NCBI GenBank assembly: GCA_027017165.1
Contig: JALURF010000207.1
Span: 1-11,632, forward strand
Reading direction: 5' to 3'
Source: Thermofilaceae archaeon
GTDB taxonomy: Archaea; Thermoproteota; Thermoprotei; Thermofilales; B69-G16
Length of the DNA: 11,632 nt
Position numbers and translations under genes: made by a program. Under the pieces are notes generated by a model. The model was not told the DNA's origin. It saw only the letters and a program-made list of their open reading frames with translations, and ran no database searches. This document shows, one piece after another, positions 4,292-11,632 of this stretch (its first letter is position 1; each line of letters begins with the position of its first letter).

Positions 4292-6976
4292 ATGGGCTCG
4301 GAAGTGAAGTGGCACGCTCTAGCCGTAGATAAAGTGCTGGAAATTTTAGAAAGTCATCCCCTAGGCTTGAGTGCAGAGGAGGCTAGGAAGAGATTAGAAT
4401 TGTATGGTTTTAACGAGTTGAGAAAAGAGAAAAGGAGAAGTAAAATACAGATATTCATCGGCCAGTTCAAGAATATCCTAGTAGCCATACTCATCTTAGC
4501 GGCTGCACTATCGGCAATTATAGGGGAAATAACGGATTCAATAGTGATATTGGCGATAGTAGTAGCCAGCGCTGTCCTCGGCTTTATACAGGAGTATAGA
4601 GCTGAGAAAGCTTTAGAAGCTTTGAAAAAGCTAACAGCACCTACGGCTACCGTGGTTAGAAATGGAGAAGAAGTTGAAGTGCCAGCTAGGGAGATTGTTC
4701 CCGGCGATATATTGGTTTTAAACGCGGGCGATAAGGTTCCAGCCGACGCCAGGATAATCGAATCTCATAATCTTAAAGTAGATGAAGCACCTTTGACAGG
4801 GGAGTCAGTAACTATAGCCAAAATTACAGAGCCTCTGCCGGAGGATACCCCACTGAGCGATCGTAAAAACATGGTCTACGCGGGTACTGTAGTTACATAC
4901 GGCAGGGGGAAAGCCGTCGTCGTAGCTACGGGTATGAATACTGAACTTGGCAAGATAGCTGCTAGGGTACAGGAAACGGAAAAAGAAGAAACGCCTCTAG
5001 AGAGGAGAATGGGCGAGATAGGAAGAATATTAGCGATAATGTGTTTATCGGTAGCTGGTTTCGTGGCAACGGTGGGCTTCTTTGTATGGCAATATGAATT
5101 GCTAGAAATGGCTATGTGGGCTATCAGCCTCGCCGTTGCCGCTGTCCCTGAAGCACTGCCTGCTGTAGTTACGGGAGCTTTAGCCGTGGGGATGTACCGT
5201 ATGGCTAAGAGAAGAGCTATAGTAAGGCGATTACCCGCTGTAGAGACCTTAGGCAGTACGACCGTGATATGCTCAGACAAAACTGGTACGATGACCAAGG
5301 GAGAGATGACCGTGCGCAAAATCTATGTAAACGATAAACTCATAGATGTTACAGGTTCCGGTTACGAGCCCAAAGGAGAGTTTATGCTAGATGGCGAAAT
5401 CTTACCCGGTATAGATGAGGAACTTAAGCTACTCCTCCTCGCCTCCGCGCTATGTAATGACGCAAAACTCGTAAAGCAGAGCAATAGGTGGGCTATAAAA
5501 GGAGATCCCACTGAGGGAGCTTTAATAGTCGTAGCGGCTAAAGCCGGTATTACAGAAGACGAGCTTAAGAAATATCCCAGAGTAAACGAGATACCGTTTT
5601 CCTCTGAAAGAAAGCGTATGACCACTCTCCATAACACATCGGATTCGAGAATTCTAGCCTTTATGAAAGGAGCTCCCGAAGTAGTGCTAAATCTCTGCGA
5701 TAAGATCAGAATTAATGGCAGGATATTGATCCTAGAAGAAGAAATGAAAAAGAAAATATTGGCTGTTAACAACGAGTTAGCATCTAACGGCTTGAGGAAT
5801 CTAGCGATAGCTTATAGAGAAGTCGAGGAGAAGAAAGCAGATGAGTCTCTGGACGAGGAATTTGAAAAAGGATTCATATTCCTCGGGTTAGTCGGGATGA
5901 TGGATCCGCCTCGACCAGAGGTTAAAGACGCTATCAATCTCTGTAAACAAGCCGGAATTAAAACTGTGATGATAACGGGCGATCACAAGTTAACGGCTAT
6001 TGCCATCGCGAGAGAATTAGGGATGTTTAAAGACGGCGATCTAGCCTTAACGGGGGTTGAGTTAGAGAAGATAAGCGATGAAGAGTTAGAGAAAATCGTA
6101 GAAGATGTAGTGGTATACGCTAGAGTATCTCCGGAGCATAAAATGAAGATAATTAAAGCGTTGAAAAAGCGGGGACATGTTGTCGCTATGACGGGAGACG
6201 GGGTAAACGACGCACCAGCATTAAAATCCGCCGATATAGGCATAGCCATGGGGATTACAGGGACTGAAGTAGCTAAAGAAGCTGCTGATATGATACTGGC
6301 CGATGACAACTTCGCTACTATAGTGGCCGCTGTTAAGCAGGGAAGAGAGATTTATGAAAATATAAAGAAGTACTTGGTATACCTGCTCAGATGTAATATC
6401 GCAGAAATAATAATCCCGCTTTTCGCCTCACTTACGGCTCTACCCCTACCCTTCACCGCTATACAGTATTTATGGATAAACTTGGTAACCGACGGCTTGC
6501 CAGCTCTAGCCTTGGGTATAGATCCCGCCGATCCGGATATAATGAAGAGACCACCCCGCGACCCAAAAGAAGGGATTTTTACGAAAAGAGATACCTTACT
6601 CTTCCTGGTAGTGACTCCGTTAATCATGACCGCCATGCTCTTAGGCAGCTTTTACGTAAGCTTGAACATTCTAGGAGAAGATCTGATCCTAGCGAGAACT
6701 CAGATATTTACTTCGATGATTTTAATGGAGCTTATGATGGCTCTTTCCTGTCGATCACTTAAATACCCGGTATGGAGAGTCGGCGTATTCAAGAATAAGT
6801 ACTTATTACTGGCAATACTGGCTTCGATTCTAATGCAGCTAATAGTCCTCTACGTTCCAACGCTACATCCGGCTTTCGACGTCACGTATCCATCTCTGCT
6901 GGATTGGGGTATTGCGCTGACCCTATCGATAATACTGCTATTCTTAGTCGAACTATTAAAGATAATTATAAAATAG
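4292..6976 (+). CDS. P2A-type calcium-transporting ATPase (SERCA/PMR1-like)
   Basis: This 894-residue membrane pump exports Ca2+ (or a related divalent cation) with ATP. Motifs are the N-terminal cation-ATPase domain (about 5-75), actuator loop TGES (169-172), PEALP in M4 (286-290), the phosphorylation site CSDKTGTMT with Asp329 (327-335), nucleotide-site GDPTEGAL (404-411), ITGDH (561-565) and TGDGVNDAP (634-642). About ten membrane helices are visible. Ligands matching both SERCA calcium sites are present: Glu287 (M4), Asn702 and Glu705 (M5), Asn730, Thr733 and Asp734 (M6), and Glu813 (M8). This favours a two-calcium pump over the one-site PMR1 type, though Mn2+ cannot be excluded. M4 reads PEALP where SERCA has PEGLP. 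ATG 4292 has a poor ribosome site (GGGG at 4284-4287). The AT-rich end of the HAD gene (about 4250-4265) could hold a promoter. Confidence 0.95.
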   Translation: MGSEVKWHALAVDKVLEILESHPLGLSAEEARKRLELYGFNELRKEKRRSKIQIFIGQFKNILVAILILAAALSAIIGEITDSIVILAIVVASAVLGFIQEYRAEKALEALKKLTAPTATVVRNGEEVEVPAREIVPGDILVLNAGDKVPADARIIESHNLKVDEAPLTGESVTIAKITEPLPEDTPLSDRKNMVYAGTVVTYGRGKAVVVATGMNTELGKIAARVQETEKEETPLERRMGEIGRILAIMCLSVAGFVATVGFFVWQYELLEMAMWAISLAVAAVPEALPAVVTGALAVGMYRMAKRRAIVRRLPAVETLGSTTVICSDKTGTMTKGEMTVRKIYVNDKLIDVTGSGYEPKGEFMLDGEILPGIDEELKLLLLASALCNDAKLVKQSNRWAIKGDPTEGALIVVAAKAGITEDELKKYPRVNEIPFSSERKRMTTLHNTSDSRILAFMKGAPEVVLNLCDKIRINGRILILEEEMKKKILAVNNELASNGLRNLAIAYREVEEKKADESLDEEFEKGFIFLGLVGMMDPPRPEVKDAINLCKQAGIKTVMITGDHKLTAIAIARELGMFKDGDLALTGVELEKISDEELEKIVEDVVVYARVSPEHKMKIIKALKKRGHVVAMTGDGVNDAPALKSADIGIAMGITGTEVAKEAADMILADDNFATIVAAVKQGREIYENIKKYLVYLLRCNIAEIIIPLFASLTALPLPFTAIQYLWINLVTDGLPALALGIDPADPDIMKRPPRDPKEGIFTKRDTLLFLVVTPLIMTAMLLGSFYVSLNILGEDLILARTQIFTSMILMELMMALSCRSLKYPVWRVGVFKNKYLLLAILASILMQLIVLYVPTLHPAFDVTYPSLLDWGIALTLSIILLFLVELLKIIIK

Positions 6977-6990
6977 CTTAGTTTTATTTA
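6974..6990. terminator. short shared 3' region of two convergent genes
   Basis: The plus-strand ATPase gene stops at 6976 and the minus-strand regulator at 6988, leaving 11 bases. The plus strand reads a T-rich GTTTTATTTAGG, a weak U-tract terminator. In the other direction the first T-rich run lies inside the end of the ATPase gene (6955-6975). The two transcripts very probably overlap at their 3' ends. Confidence 0.3.
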
Positions 6991-8031
6991 GGTAGTCTCG
7001 TAGAGTTCTGTAGTAAGGTCTAGAGTCGCCTCAGATATATCGACGCTATAATCCACTATTCTTCTAAGACTATCGATTATAAGTCTTAACGGGAAATAAA
7101 TTTTCGCGCTTAACTCAAAATTCATCATATGGTTTATGATAACTTTCTCATATCCTATTAGACTTTCGGCAGCCGTGTCCATTATGTTATGAGCCTCGCT
7201 TCTATTCCTGGTTAAGAATGCGGTCACGGAATCTTTGAAAATTTTATTTATAGAATTCCCGTACTCGTATATAGCCCTGTAGAGGTCCTCTTTAAGAGAG
7301 ATTTTTAACTGCGATAACTCTAGGAGATTTACTGCAATTCTTTGGGCATGATCCGCCACTCTTTCAATACTTTTAGCTACGACGCCGTATTGAAGCGTTT
7401 CTTCTATACTTTTAAGCCCTATTTCTTTAAGCTTCAAGTAGCCCTTAATAGTCGCGTTAAGCTGCCTTAAAATATAGAGATATAGCTTATCCGCGGTATC
7501 ATCCCTATCTATGATGTCTTGTATGACTTCTTTATCTAGCTTCTTTAACTCCCGTAGAGAATCGGACAGCATGCCTGAGGCTACATACGTCATGCGCTGG
7601 ATAATAGTATTAACGGTTAGTTCCTCCACGTTTACCAAGACTTGTAGAACCATTCTATCGCTAGATTCCTCGAGAACTTCGACTCCTATGAGCTTTTTAG
7701 AGATGGCGGATTTCAAATATTTTCTCTGTTTATAATCTCCATCGCGGAAATTCAGAACTATAACCTTGTAGCCGGTCAAATAGCGTGACATAAGCTCTCT
7801 GACTAAAGCTCCCTTGGACATTTCCTTCCCTACGTTTATAACAGTTTCTCTCCGTCTTAACGATACCACGTTTTTGGGCATTATTCGTAGAGAATTATCA
7901 GATTCTACATATAGATAGACGAAATCTCCAGGGTTTATACCAGCTTTTCTAGTCCACTCTTTAGGCAGGGATATTGTTAGTGTAGATCCGCCCATCAACT
8001 GTACTTTTCTAACTAATTCTTTATTTCTCAT
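6988..8031 (-). CDS. AbrB/SpoVT-PhoU fusion, phosphate-uptake-type regulator
   Basis: The 347-residue protein starts with an AbrB/SpoVT swapped-hairpin DNA-binding domain (about 5-55; key stretch GGSTLTISLPKEWTRKAGINPGD). Two mostly helical PhoU repeats follow (about 140-240 and 245-345). The first repeat keeps the PhoU metal-site pattern SIERVADHAQRIA with Glu223 and Asp227. The second has RRIVDYSVDISE with Asp327, Asp331 and Glu334. This domain order is typical of archaeal PhoU-like regulators. It suggests a DNA-binding protein that senses phosphate status or a partner transporter, probably repressing or tuning phosphate uptake genes. No Pst or Pit transporter is in the window, so its targets are elsewhere or unknown. 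A TATA-like box 26-31 bases before ATG 8031 suggests its own promoter with an almost absent leader. It lies 87 bases downstream of the helicase cluster. Confidence 0.88.
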   Translation of the reverse strand: MRNKELVRKVQLMGGSTLTISLPKEWTRKAGINPGDFVYLYVESDNSLRIMPKNVVSLRRRETVINVGKEMSKGALVRELMSRYLTGYKVIVLNFRDGDYKQRKYLKSAISKKLIGVEVLEESSDRMVLQVLVNVEELTVNTIIQRMTYVASGMLSDSLRELKKLDKEVIQDIIDRDDTADKLYLYILRQLNATIKGYLKLKEIGLKSIEETLQYGVVAKSIERVADHAQRIAVNLLELSQLKISLKEDLYRAIYEYGNSINKIFKDSVTAFLTRNRSEAHNIMDTAAESLIGYEKVIINHMMNFELSAKIYFPLRLIIDSLRRIVDYSVDISEATLDLTTELYETT

Positions 8032-8059
8032 AATTCTCGGTATATATACTACTGATATC

Positions 8060-8065
8060 TATAAA
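8060..8065 (-). promoter_or_regulatory. TATA-like box for the AbrB-PhoU gene
   Basis: The minus strand reads TTTATA here, centred about 31 bases before ATG 8031, which predicts a leader of about five bases. The whole 87-base gap 8032-8118 is AT-rich, with further TATA-like tracts at 8071-8082 and 8091-8100. A PhoU-type autoregulator could bind here, but no clear operator palindrome was seen. Confidence 0.45.
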
Positions 8066-8118
8066 TCCGTTTTTAAAATATAATGGCAACTATACTTTAA
8101 ACATTCTCTCTATATTAA

Positions 8119-8634
8119 CTATAAAAAAGAAGGAGAAGAAGAATACGCTACATCCTCCGGATATAACACTTTTATTAAGATTCTCCTTCCATCTTTATAA
8201 ATTAGAATAGGGTTTCCTTTAACATCTATGGTTATATCAGGCACTCCGACTCCAGGAGGGTTAAAAACCCTATCTACATCCTTTTTAACTCTAGGCTCTA
8301 CTTTTTCGAGGTATTTCTCTCCCTTTTCAGTGACTTTATAGGCGGTTATATACCTGTACTTGCTGGTGGCTAAGCGCAGCTTGTTGATTAAACCCTCTTT
8401 ACGTAACTTGAAGATATCAGCTTCAGCCTCCATACTTATGTTAGCTATTCTGAGCACGCCATACCACATGACAGTGACTGGCGTATAGTCGTATTTTTCA
8501 AACACTTTCTCGACTATCCCATGGTATATGAGAGCCCAGAGCGCGTAGTTTTTAATCCATTTTTCTAATTCCCCTTCGCCTCCGGTGTACAGGCTTATAA
8601 GGTAGAGGAGTTTTTCAGCATCTCGACTTATCAT
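8119..8634 (-). CDS. winged-helix-like protein of unknown function
   Basis: The 171-residue protein has two parts. Residues 1-50 are helical (LEKWIKNYALWALIYHGIVE). Residues 52-112 look like a winged helix, with a helix pair around SMEAEADIFKLRKEGLIN and a wing-like TAYKVTEKGEKYLEKV. The C-terminal 115-171 is beta-rich (ITIDVKGNPILIYKDGRRILIKVLYPED) and ends in a serine-rich YSSSPSFL. It may bind DNA or mediate protein contacts; no catalytic residues are evident. ATG 8634 overlaps the TGA of the upstream membrane-protein gene (ATGA), and a strong GGAGGTG site lies ten bases before it, so the two are almost certainly translated from one mRNA. It is the last gene of the helicase cluster; a T6 tract at its very end may terminate the transcript. 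The family was not recognised. Confidence 0.75.
   Translation of the reverse strand: MISRDAEKLLYLISLYTGGEGELEKWIKNYALWALIYHGIVEKVFEKYDYTPVTVMWYGVLRIANISMEAEADIFKLRKEGLINKLRLATSKYRYITAYKVTEKGEKYLEKVEPRVKKDVDRVFNPPGVGVPDITIDVKGNPILIYKDGRRILIKVLYPEDVAYSSSPSFL
8123..8128 (-). terminator. T6 tract at the end of the helicase cluster
   Basis: The last codons of the winged-helix gene read CTTTTTTATAG on the minus strand, inside a pyrimidine-rich run (about 8122-8150). Archaeal termination usually needs only such a U-tract. It lies inside the coding end, just before the stop. Confidence 0.35.
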
Positions 8635-9932
8635 TTAGTTTTCCCACCTCCAAGATGTAGGATTACTCCAAAAAGTATCGGGAGGAGCGTGGCTATAGAG
8701 GAGACTATAGTGGATTCTACTGGTCCCATAAACCAGGGGGCTATCGCCACGGCCAACTGTCCCAAACCGAAGGATCCGAATATTATAGATAGCCAGAACG
8801 TCAATGTGTTAAGCCTGTCCAGAGCTTCTTCTATATGTGTGTTGATAACCATCAATAATCCATCTATCTCCCTCTCGATAGATTCGAATAAATCCCCTAT
8901 AGTTCTACACCTGTTTTTAACCGCGTGAAAAACCGTGCTAAAGCCTAAATCGTCATTATCTACAATCTTACTCTCCGACTCCATTCTATCTAGGGAATAG
9001 GTTATAGTCCCCATCACGCTCTTCAATAGCGTAAAATCGGATAAAGTGTTTACGAGCTGTACGCGCATTTTCTTTAGTTCTTTTACATCGCCTTTTAAAA
9101 CGGTCCTCCTAGCGTCTCCGAGTTTTTCCCAAACCATCCACAAGTAGACGAGAAGGTCCTCGAGGAATATCTCAAGAGATTTTACCGAAGCATAAAGCGA
9201 TAACAATTCCACATTTTTAACTTCACCTATAATGAGTAAACCGTAACTTCCATCTATCAGGCAGTATCCGTCTCTCTTAATGTATGAAGTTATCGGCCCA
9301 ACTATCTGCTTAACCTCGTTTACGTAAGGCTCTTCTAGCAATAAATCCAAAATTTCTTCATTCTTCGACTCTCTTCCTTTAACTCTAACTTTTTCAGAAA
9401 TTACGACACTATATTTTCTCCGCTCAAATCCCTCTTCTTTGTAGCCGGGGTAGATTATGTTTAAAATTCTTCTTTGATACAAGCTTAGGATGCTGCTCAT
9501 AAGCCTAGAGGTATCCTCTATAACGTCGAAAATTATTCGAGCTAGCTTGTCTAGGCTCACCTCGGGCGCTCCATCCACTTGCTGTATCTGTAGACCGTAT
9601 ACTATGCTTCCATAATCTCTTATTTCAATACCCAGTCTCTCCGCTTGTTCCACAGCTTCCGGATATCCTATAAAAGCCTCGAGTTTGAGAAGACGATTAA
9701 ACTTATAGTCGATAACAGAAACTGTGCTGGCTACCCGCGGTTTGATAAACACGGGTTTCTCCGGGAAATTATCTACTTCATCGGTCAATAATATGCCCTT
9801 CTCCCTGTTCTTAGCTTCTAACTCTTCCGCTATCTCTTCGAATATGTTTGGGTCGAAGGGTATCCATTCGAATATGTAGAAGCGCGGCTTATATAGCCAT
9901 ATGAGTTGCTCTAATTCGTCTCTTACCGTCAA
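8631..9932 (-). CDS. membrane-anchored protein with two C-terminal helices, unknown family
   Basis: The chosen TTG start gives 433 residues; ATG at 9992, directly after the helicase stop (TGAATG), gives 453. TTG 9932 is preferred because AGGTGA lies five bases before it, while the GGTGA before ATG 9992 has no spacing. The soluble N-terminal two thirds mixes strands and helices (for example YGSIVYGLQI and DGSYGLLIIGEV). Long, charged, partly coiled helices follow from about 240 to 375. Two membrane helices end the protein (about 377-398 and 408-427), then a basic GGGKTK tail. This layout, and the junction LDRLNTLTFWLSIIFGSFG, recall CorA-type or RMND1/DUF155-type proteins, but the CorA GMN motif is absent and no family is claimed. 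It sits between an XPD-like helicase and a winged-helix gene, overlapping the latter by ATGA. Confidence 0.75.
   Translation of the reverse strand: MTVRDELEQLIWLYKPRFYIFEWIPFDPNIFEEIAEELEAKNREKGILLTDEVDNFPEKPVFIKPRVASTVSVIDYKFNRLLKLEAFIGYPEAVEQAERLGIEIRDYGSIVYGLQIQQVDGAPEVSLDKLARIIFDVIEDTSRLMSSILSLYQRRILNIIYPGYKEEGFERRKYSVVISEKVRVKGRESKNEEILDLLLEEPYVNEVKQIVGPITSYIKRDGYCLIDGSYGLLIIGEVKNVELLSLYASVKSLEIFLEDLLVYLWMVWEKLGDARRTVLKGDVKELKKMRVQLVNTLSDFTLLKSVMGTITYSLDRMESESKIVDNDDLGFSTVFHAVKNRCRTIGDLFESIEREIDGLLMVINTHIEEALDRLNTLTFWLSIIFGSFGLGQLAVAIAPWFMGPVESTIVSSIATLLPILFGVILHLGGGKTK
8645..8651 (-). promoter_or_regulatory. strong internal ribosome binding site of the winged-helix gene
   Basis: GGAGGTG on the minus strand is the best Shine-Dalgarno match seen in the window. 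It lies within the last codons of the upstream gene (the Gly-Gly run near its C-terminus), ten bases before ATG 8634. This fixes the start and supports coupled expression. Confidence 0.7.
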
Positions 9933-9937
9933 TGCGT

Positions 9938-9943
9938 TCACCT
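9938..9943 (-). promoter_or_regulatory. ribosome binding site supporting a TTG start
   Basis: AGGTGA on the minus strand leaves five bases to TTG 9932, the same geometry as the polyprenol kinase start at 2334. A TATA-like AATTTAATTTATTC (about 9964-9977) lies about 26 bases upstream of this site, so an internal promoter is also possible. Confidence 0.5.
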
Positions 9944-9992
9944 GCATTAACTTAGAGGTTAGAGAATAAATTAAATTTCCGCAAATAATCAT

Positions 9993-11632
9993 TCACCAGG
10001 GCGTCGATATGTAATCTATATCCTTCGTCCCGATCTCTCTACTCCATTTTTTCACGTACTCTGGGAGCAAGTTCATATATTTTTTATAGCGTTTATCACC
10101 TAGAACGAAAATTGCTTTATCATCCGGAGATCTTAAAGCCCGGCCTAAAGCCTGAGCCGCTCTTTTAATAGCGGGGATAGTGTAGCCGTAAAGCCTGCCT
10201 TTCTCTTTTCCATAGAGTTTGGAATAGTAGTCTAGATATAGTTGAGTTCTCGTAGTCGGTTTTTCGAAAGGTATACCCACGAGGAAGATTGCCTGTAATT
10301 GTTCGCCCGGGAAATCGGCGCCTTCCGCAAATCTACCGCCCATAGGGGCTATAAGTACGGCTTTCCGAGATTTCTTAAAAGATTCTAGTGTTTGTCTCGC
10401 CTTCAGCCCCGTCATCCCCCTACTTTCTTCAAACACAGAGTACTCTAGGTCTTTAATCTTCTCCTTTAAACCTGACCAAACTAGTCTCTCCTGTACGCGG
10501 TAGCTGGCGGTGAAGACAGCCGTATTTACATTCACCTTTTTCAGAAACTTCACTATTGCTTCCACGTACCTGGCCGCCATCTTCTCGCTCAGTTCCTCTC
10601 CTTTAGTGCTAACATCGCTCAGCAGGTATATTCTCAGGTTTCGAGGATTGTAGATAGGAGGGACCTTTATGGGGTAATAATCGTCGAGACCCACCACTTC
10701 TGCGAAAGCATCTATTGGCTCGAGAGTCCCTGAGCAGAAAATACATCGTTTAAATACGGGCCAGCGAGATGCCAGAATTTGGGCTGATCTCATATCCCAA
10801 ATATTTAGACGCAGATTATCTCTCTCTTTCTCCGCTATAAAGGCTATACCTTCTAAACCCTCTAGCTCTAAGGCTTTTTTCCAGAAAATCGCTAAGCGGT
10901 AGAGAGAAGATCTAGGCCTTTTACCTTCTTCCAGCATTTTTCTTCGGATAAATTCGCCTAAAGCTTTTGCTCTATCCAGCATGTCGTACTCAGAGGGAGC
11001 TATAAACTCCGATGGGGTAAATGCTATATCCTCTTCATCGGCTAATGCACGGAATAATTTATCCACTTTATCTCTTAAGTCGGATACGAAATCGGCTATC
11101 GCGGGTGCATCCCATTCTTCAGCCTCTTTCAAGGCTCTTTTAACAGTTCCGAGAGTAATACGCTCCGAGTTTAACTCTATATTTTGTAGATTATGCGCCT
11201 CATCTACGACGAGTATCGCTCTGTTATAGGGGAAAAGCCTTCTTATACTCCACTCGAGCCTGGAGTCTACGACGTAGTTATAGCTTAAAGCCACTAAATC
11301 AGCTATCTCCAGCAACGCTCTCTGAGCGTAATAGGGACATATCTCCTCCTTCTCCGCTATACCATAAATATCCGAATAGAGTAGAGGACTATGCTCTCGG
11401 AAGATTGAATAATCGAAGTTTTCTAAGAAGTTAACATAGTAAGGACATTCTCTCCGCTTTTGGCTACAGAGATAGGAGACTTCAGAATAGTCCAATTCTC
11501 CGTAGCGTCTAGACAATAAGCACATATCCTTCTTACCCCTATACGATAAAGCAAGAACATCTACTCTCGTTTTCTCGACAATAATCTTTAATTCTTCGAT
11601 AGGTCTATCCGTCTCGTTCCCTGTTCTCACAG
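9993..11632 (-). CDS. xpd: XPD/Rad3-like Fe-S DNA helicase (5' end outside window)
   Basis: The frame is open to the right edge; 546 residues are inside and the Walker A part is missing. Counting from GTG 11630 as residue 1, helicase motif Ia (VRTGNE, 1-6) opens the visible part. The Fe-S domain follows, with Cys37, Cys55, Cys62 and Cys98 spaced as in XPD. Next come VVDEAHN (141-147, DEAH box), an arch-like helical region (about 155-270), and HD2 with CSGTLEP (motif III), VNTAVFTASYR (IV), GGRFAEGADFPG (V) and QALGRALRSPDD (VI). XPD is a 5'-3' SF2 helicase that unwinds DNA in excision repair or transcription-linked processes in eukaryotes; the archaeal role is less settled. The bacterial relative DinG is an alternative. 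The stop TGA is followed directly by an in-frame ATG of the next gene, so the two are likely co-transcribed. Confidence 0.92.
   Translation of the reverse strand, partial: VRTGNETDRPIEELKIIVEKTRVDVLALSYRGKKDMCLLSRRYGELDYSEVSYLCSQKRRECPYYVNFLENFDYSIFREHSPLLYSDIYGIAEKEEICPYYAQRALLEIADLVALSYNYVVDSRLEWSIRRLFPYNRAILVVDEAHNLQNIELNSERITLGTVKRALKEAEEWDAPAIADFVSDLRDKVDKLFRALADEEDIAFTPSEFIAPSEYDMLDRAKALGEFIRRKMLEEGKRPRSSLYRLAIFWKKALELEGLEGIAFIAEKERDNLRLNIWDMRSAQILASRWPVFKRCIFCSGTLEPIDAFAEVVGLDDYYPIKVPPIYNPRNLRIYLLSDVSTKGEELSEKMAARYVEAIVKFLKKVNVNTAVFTASYRVQERLVWSGLKEKIKDLEYSVFEESRGMTGLKARQTLESFKKSRKAVLIAPMGGRFAEGADFPGEQLQAIFLVGIPFEKPTTRTQLYLDYYSKLYGKEKGRLYGYTIPAIKRAAQALGRALRSPDDKAIFVLGDKRYKKYMNLLPEYVKKWSREIGTKDIDYISTPW

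Noticed and set aside
4876..6636. Several long open frames antisense to the ATPase gene
   Set aside because: They lie opposite strongly conserved ATPase motifs, have low-complexity Ser/Ala/Ile-rich translations and no ribosome sites, and are explained by codon bias of the real gene.
8122..8150. Purine/pyrimidine-rich run as a simple-sequence repeat
   Set aside because: It is short, irregular and lies in the coding end of the winged-helix gene (SSSPSFL); it fits a U-tract terminator better than a repeat locus.
8930..9992. Possible toxin-antitoxin or CRISPR-linked module around the helicase
   Set aside because: No repeats, Cas motifs or small toxin-like gene pair were seen; the genes are long and the helicase is a normal XPD type.
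11628..11630. GTG near the right edge as the start of the helicase gene
   Set aside because: The residues VRTGNE after it match internal helicase motif Ia of XPD, and the Walker A motif that must precede it is absent, so the gene continues past the window edge.

Overview
The window looks like a piece of an archaeal chromosome, most probably a thermophilic member of the Thermoproteota (crenarchaeal lineage). The evidence is the gene content (isopentenyl phosphate kinase, an Fe-S XPD-type helicase, an AbrB-PhoU fusion regulator), heavy use of AGA/AGG and ATA codons, AT-rich spacers with archaeal TATA-like boxes about 25 bases before leaderless starts, and GGTGA-type Shine-Dalgarno sites before other genes. 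The order cannot be fixed from the sequence. No mobile element, CRISPR array, tRNA or rRNA was seen.

Left part (1-1312, minus strand): the 5' two thirds of a ThiF/MoeB-type E1-like adenylyltransferase runs off the left edge. Behind it is an unidentified multi-spanning membrane protein. Between that gene and the next, 1313-1472 is a divergent spacer. It holds a 63-base, GC-rich segment (43 of 63 bases) that folds end to end into one hairpin, and is probably a small structured RNA or a 5' leader element.

Middle (1473-6976, plus strand): five genes in a row. They are isopentenyl phosphate kinase, a SEC59/VTE5-type CTP-dependent polyprenol kinase, a small ASCH (PUA-like) protein, a HAD-superfamily protein with altered catalytic motifs, and a P2A calcium-type ATPase with all expected calcium ligands. 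The first two act on isoprenoid phosphates and make a sensible pair. The other three have no clear shared function, and some seem to have their own promoters.

Right part (6988-11632, minus strand): an AbrB-PhoU phosphate-type regulator converges on the ATPase gene with an 11-base gap. Upstream of it is a tightly packed cluster: an XPD-like helicase (5' end cut off by the window), an unrecognised protein with a large soluble part and two C-terminal membrane helices, and a small winged-helix protein. The last two overlap by ATGA, and a strong ribosome binding site lies inside the end of the upstream gene. A DNA helicase coupled to a membrane protein and a winged-helix protein is the least explained arrangement here. 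With the hairpin RNA, it is what most deserves a second look.
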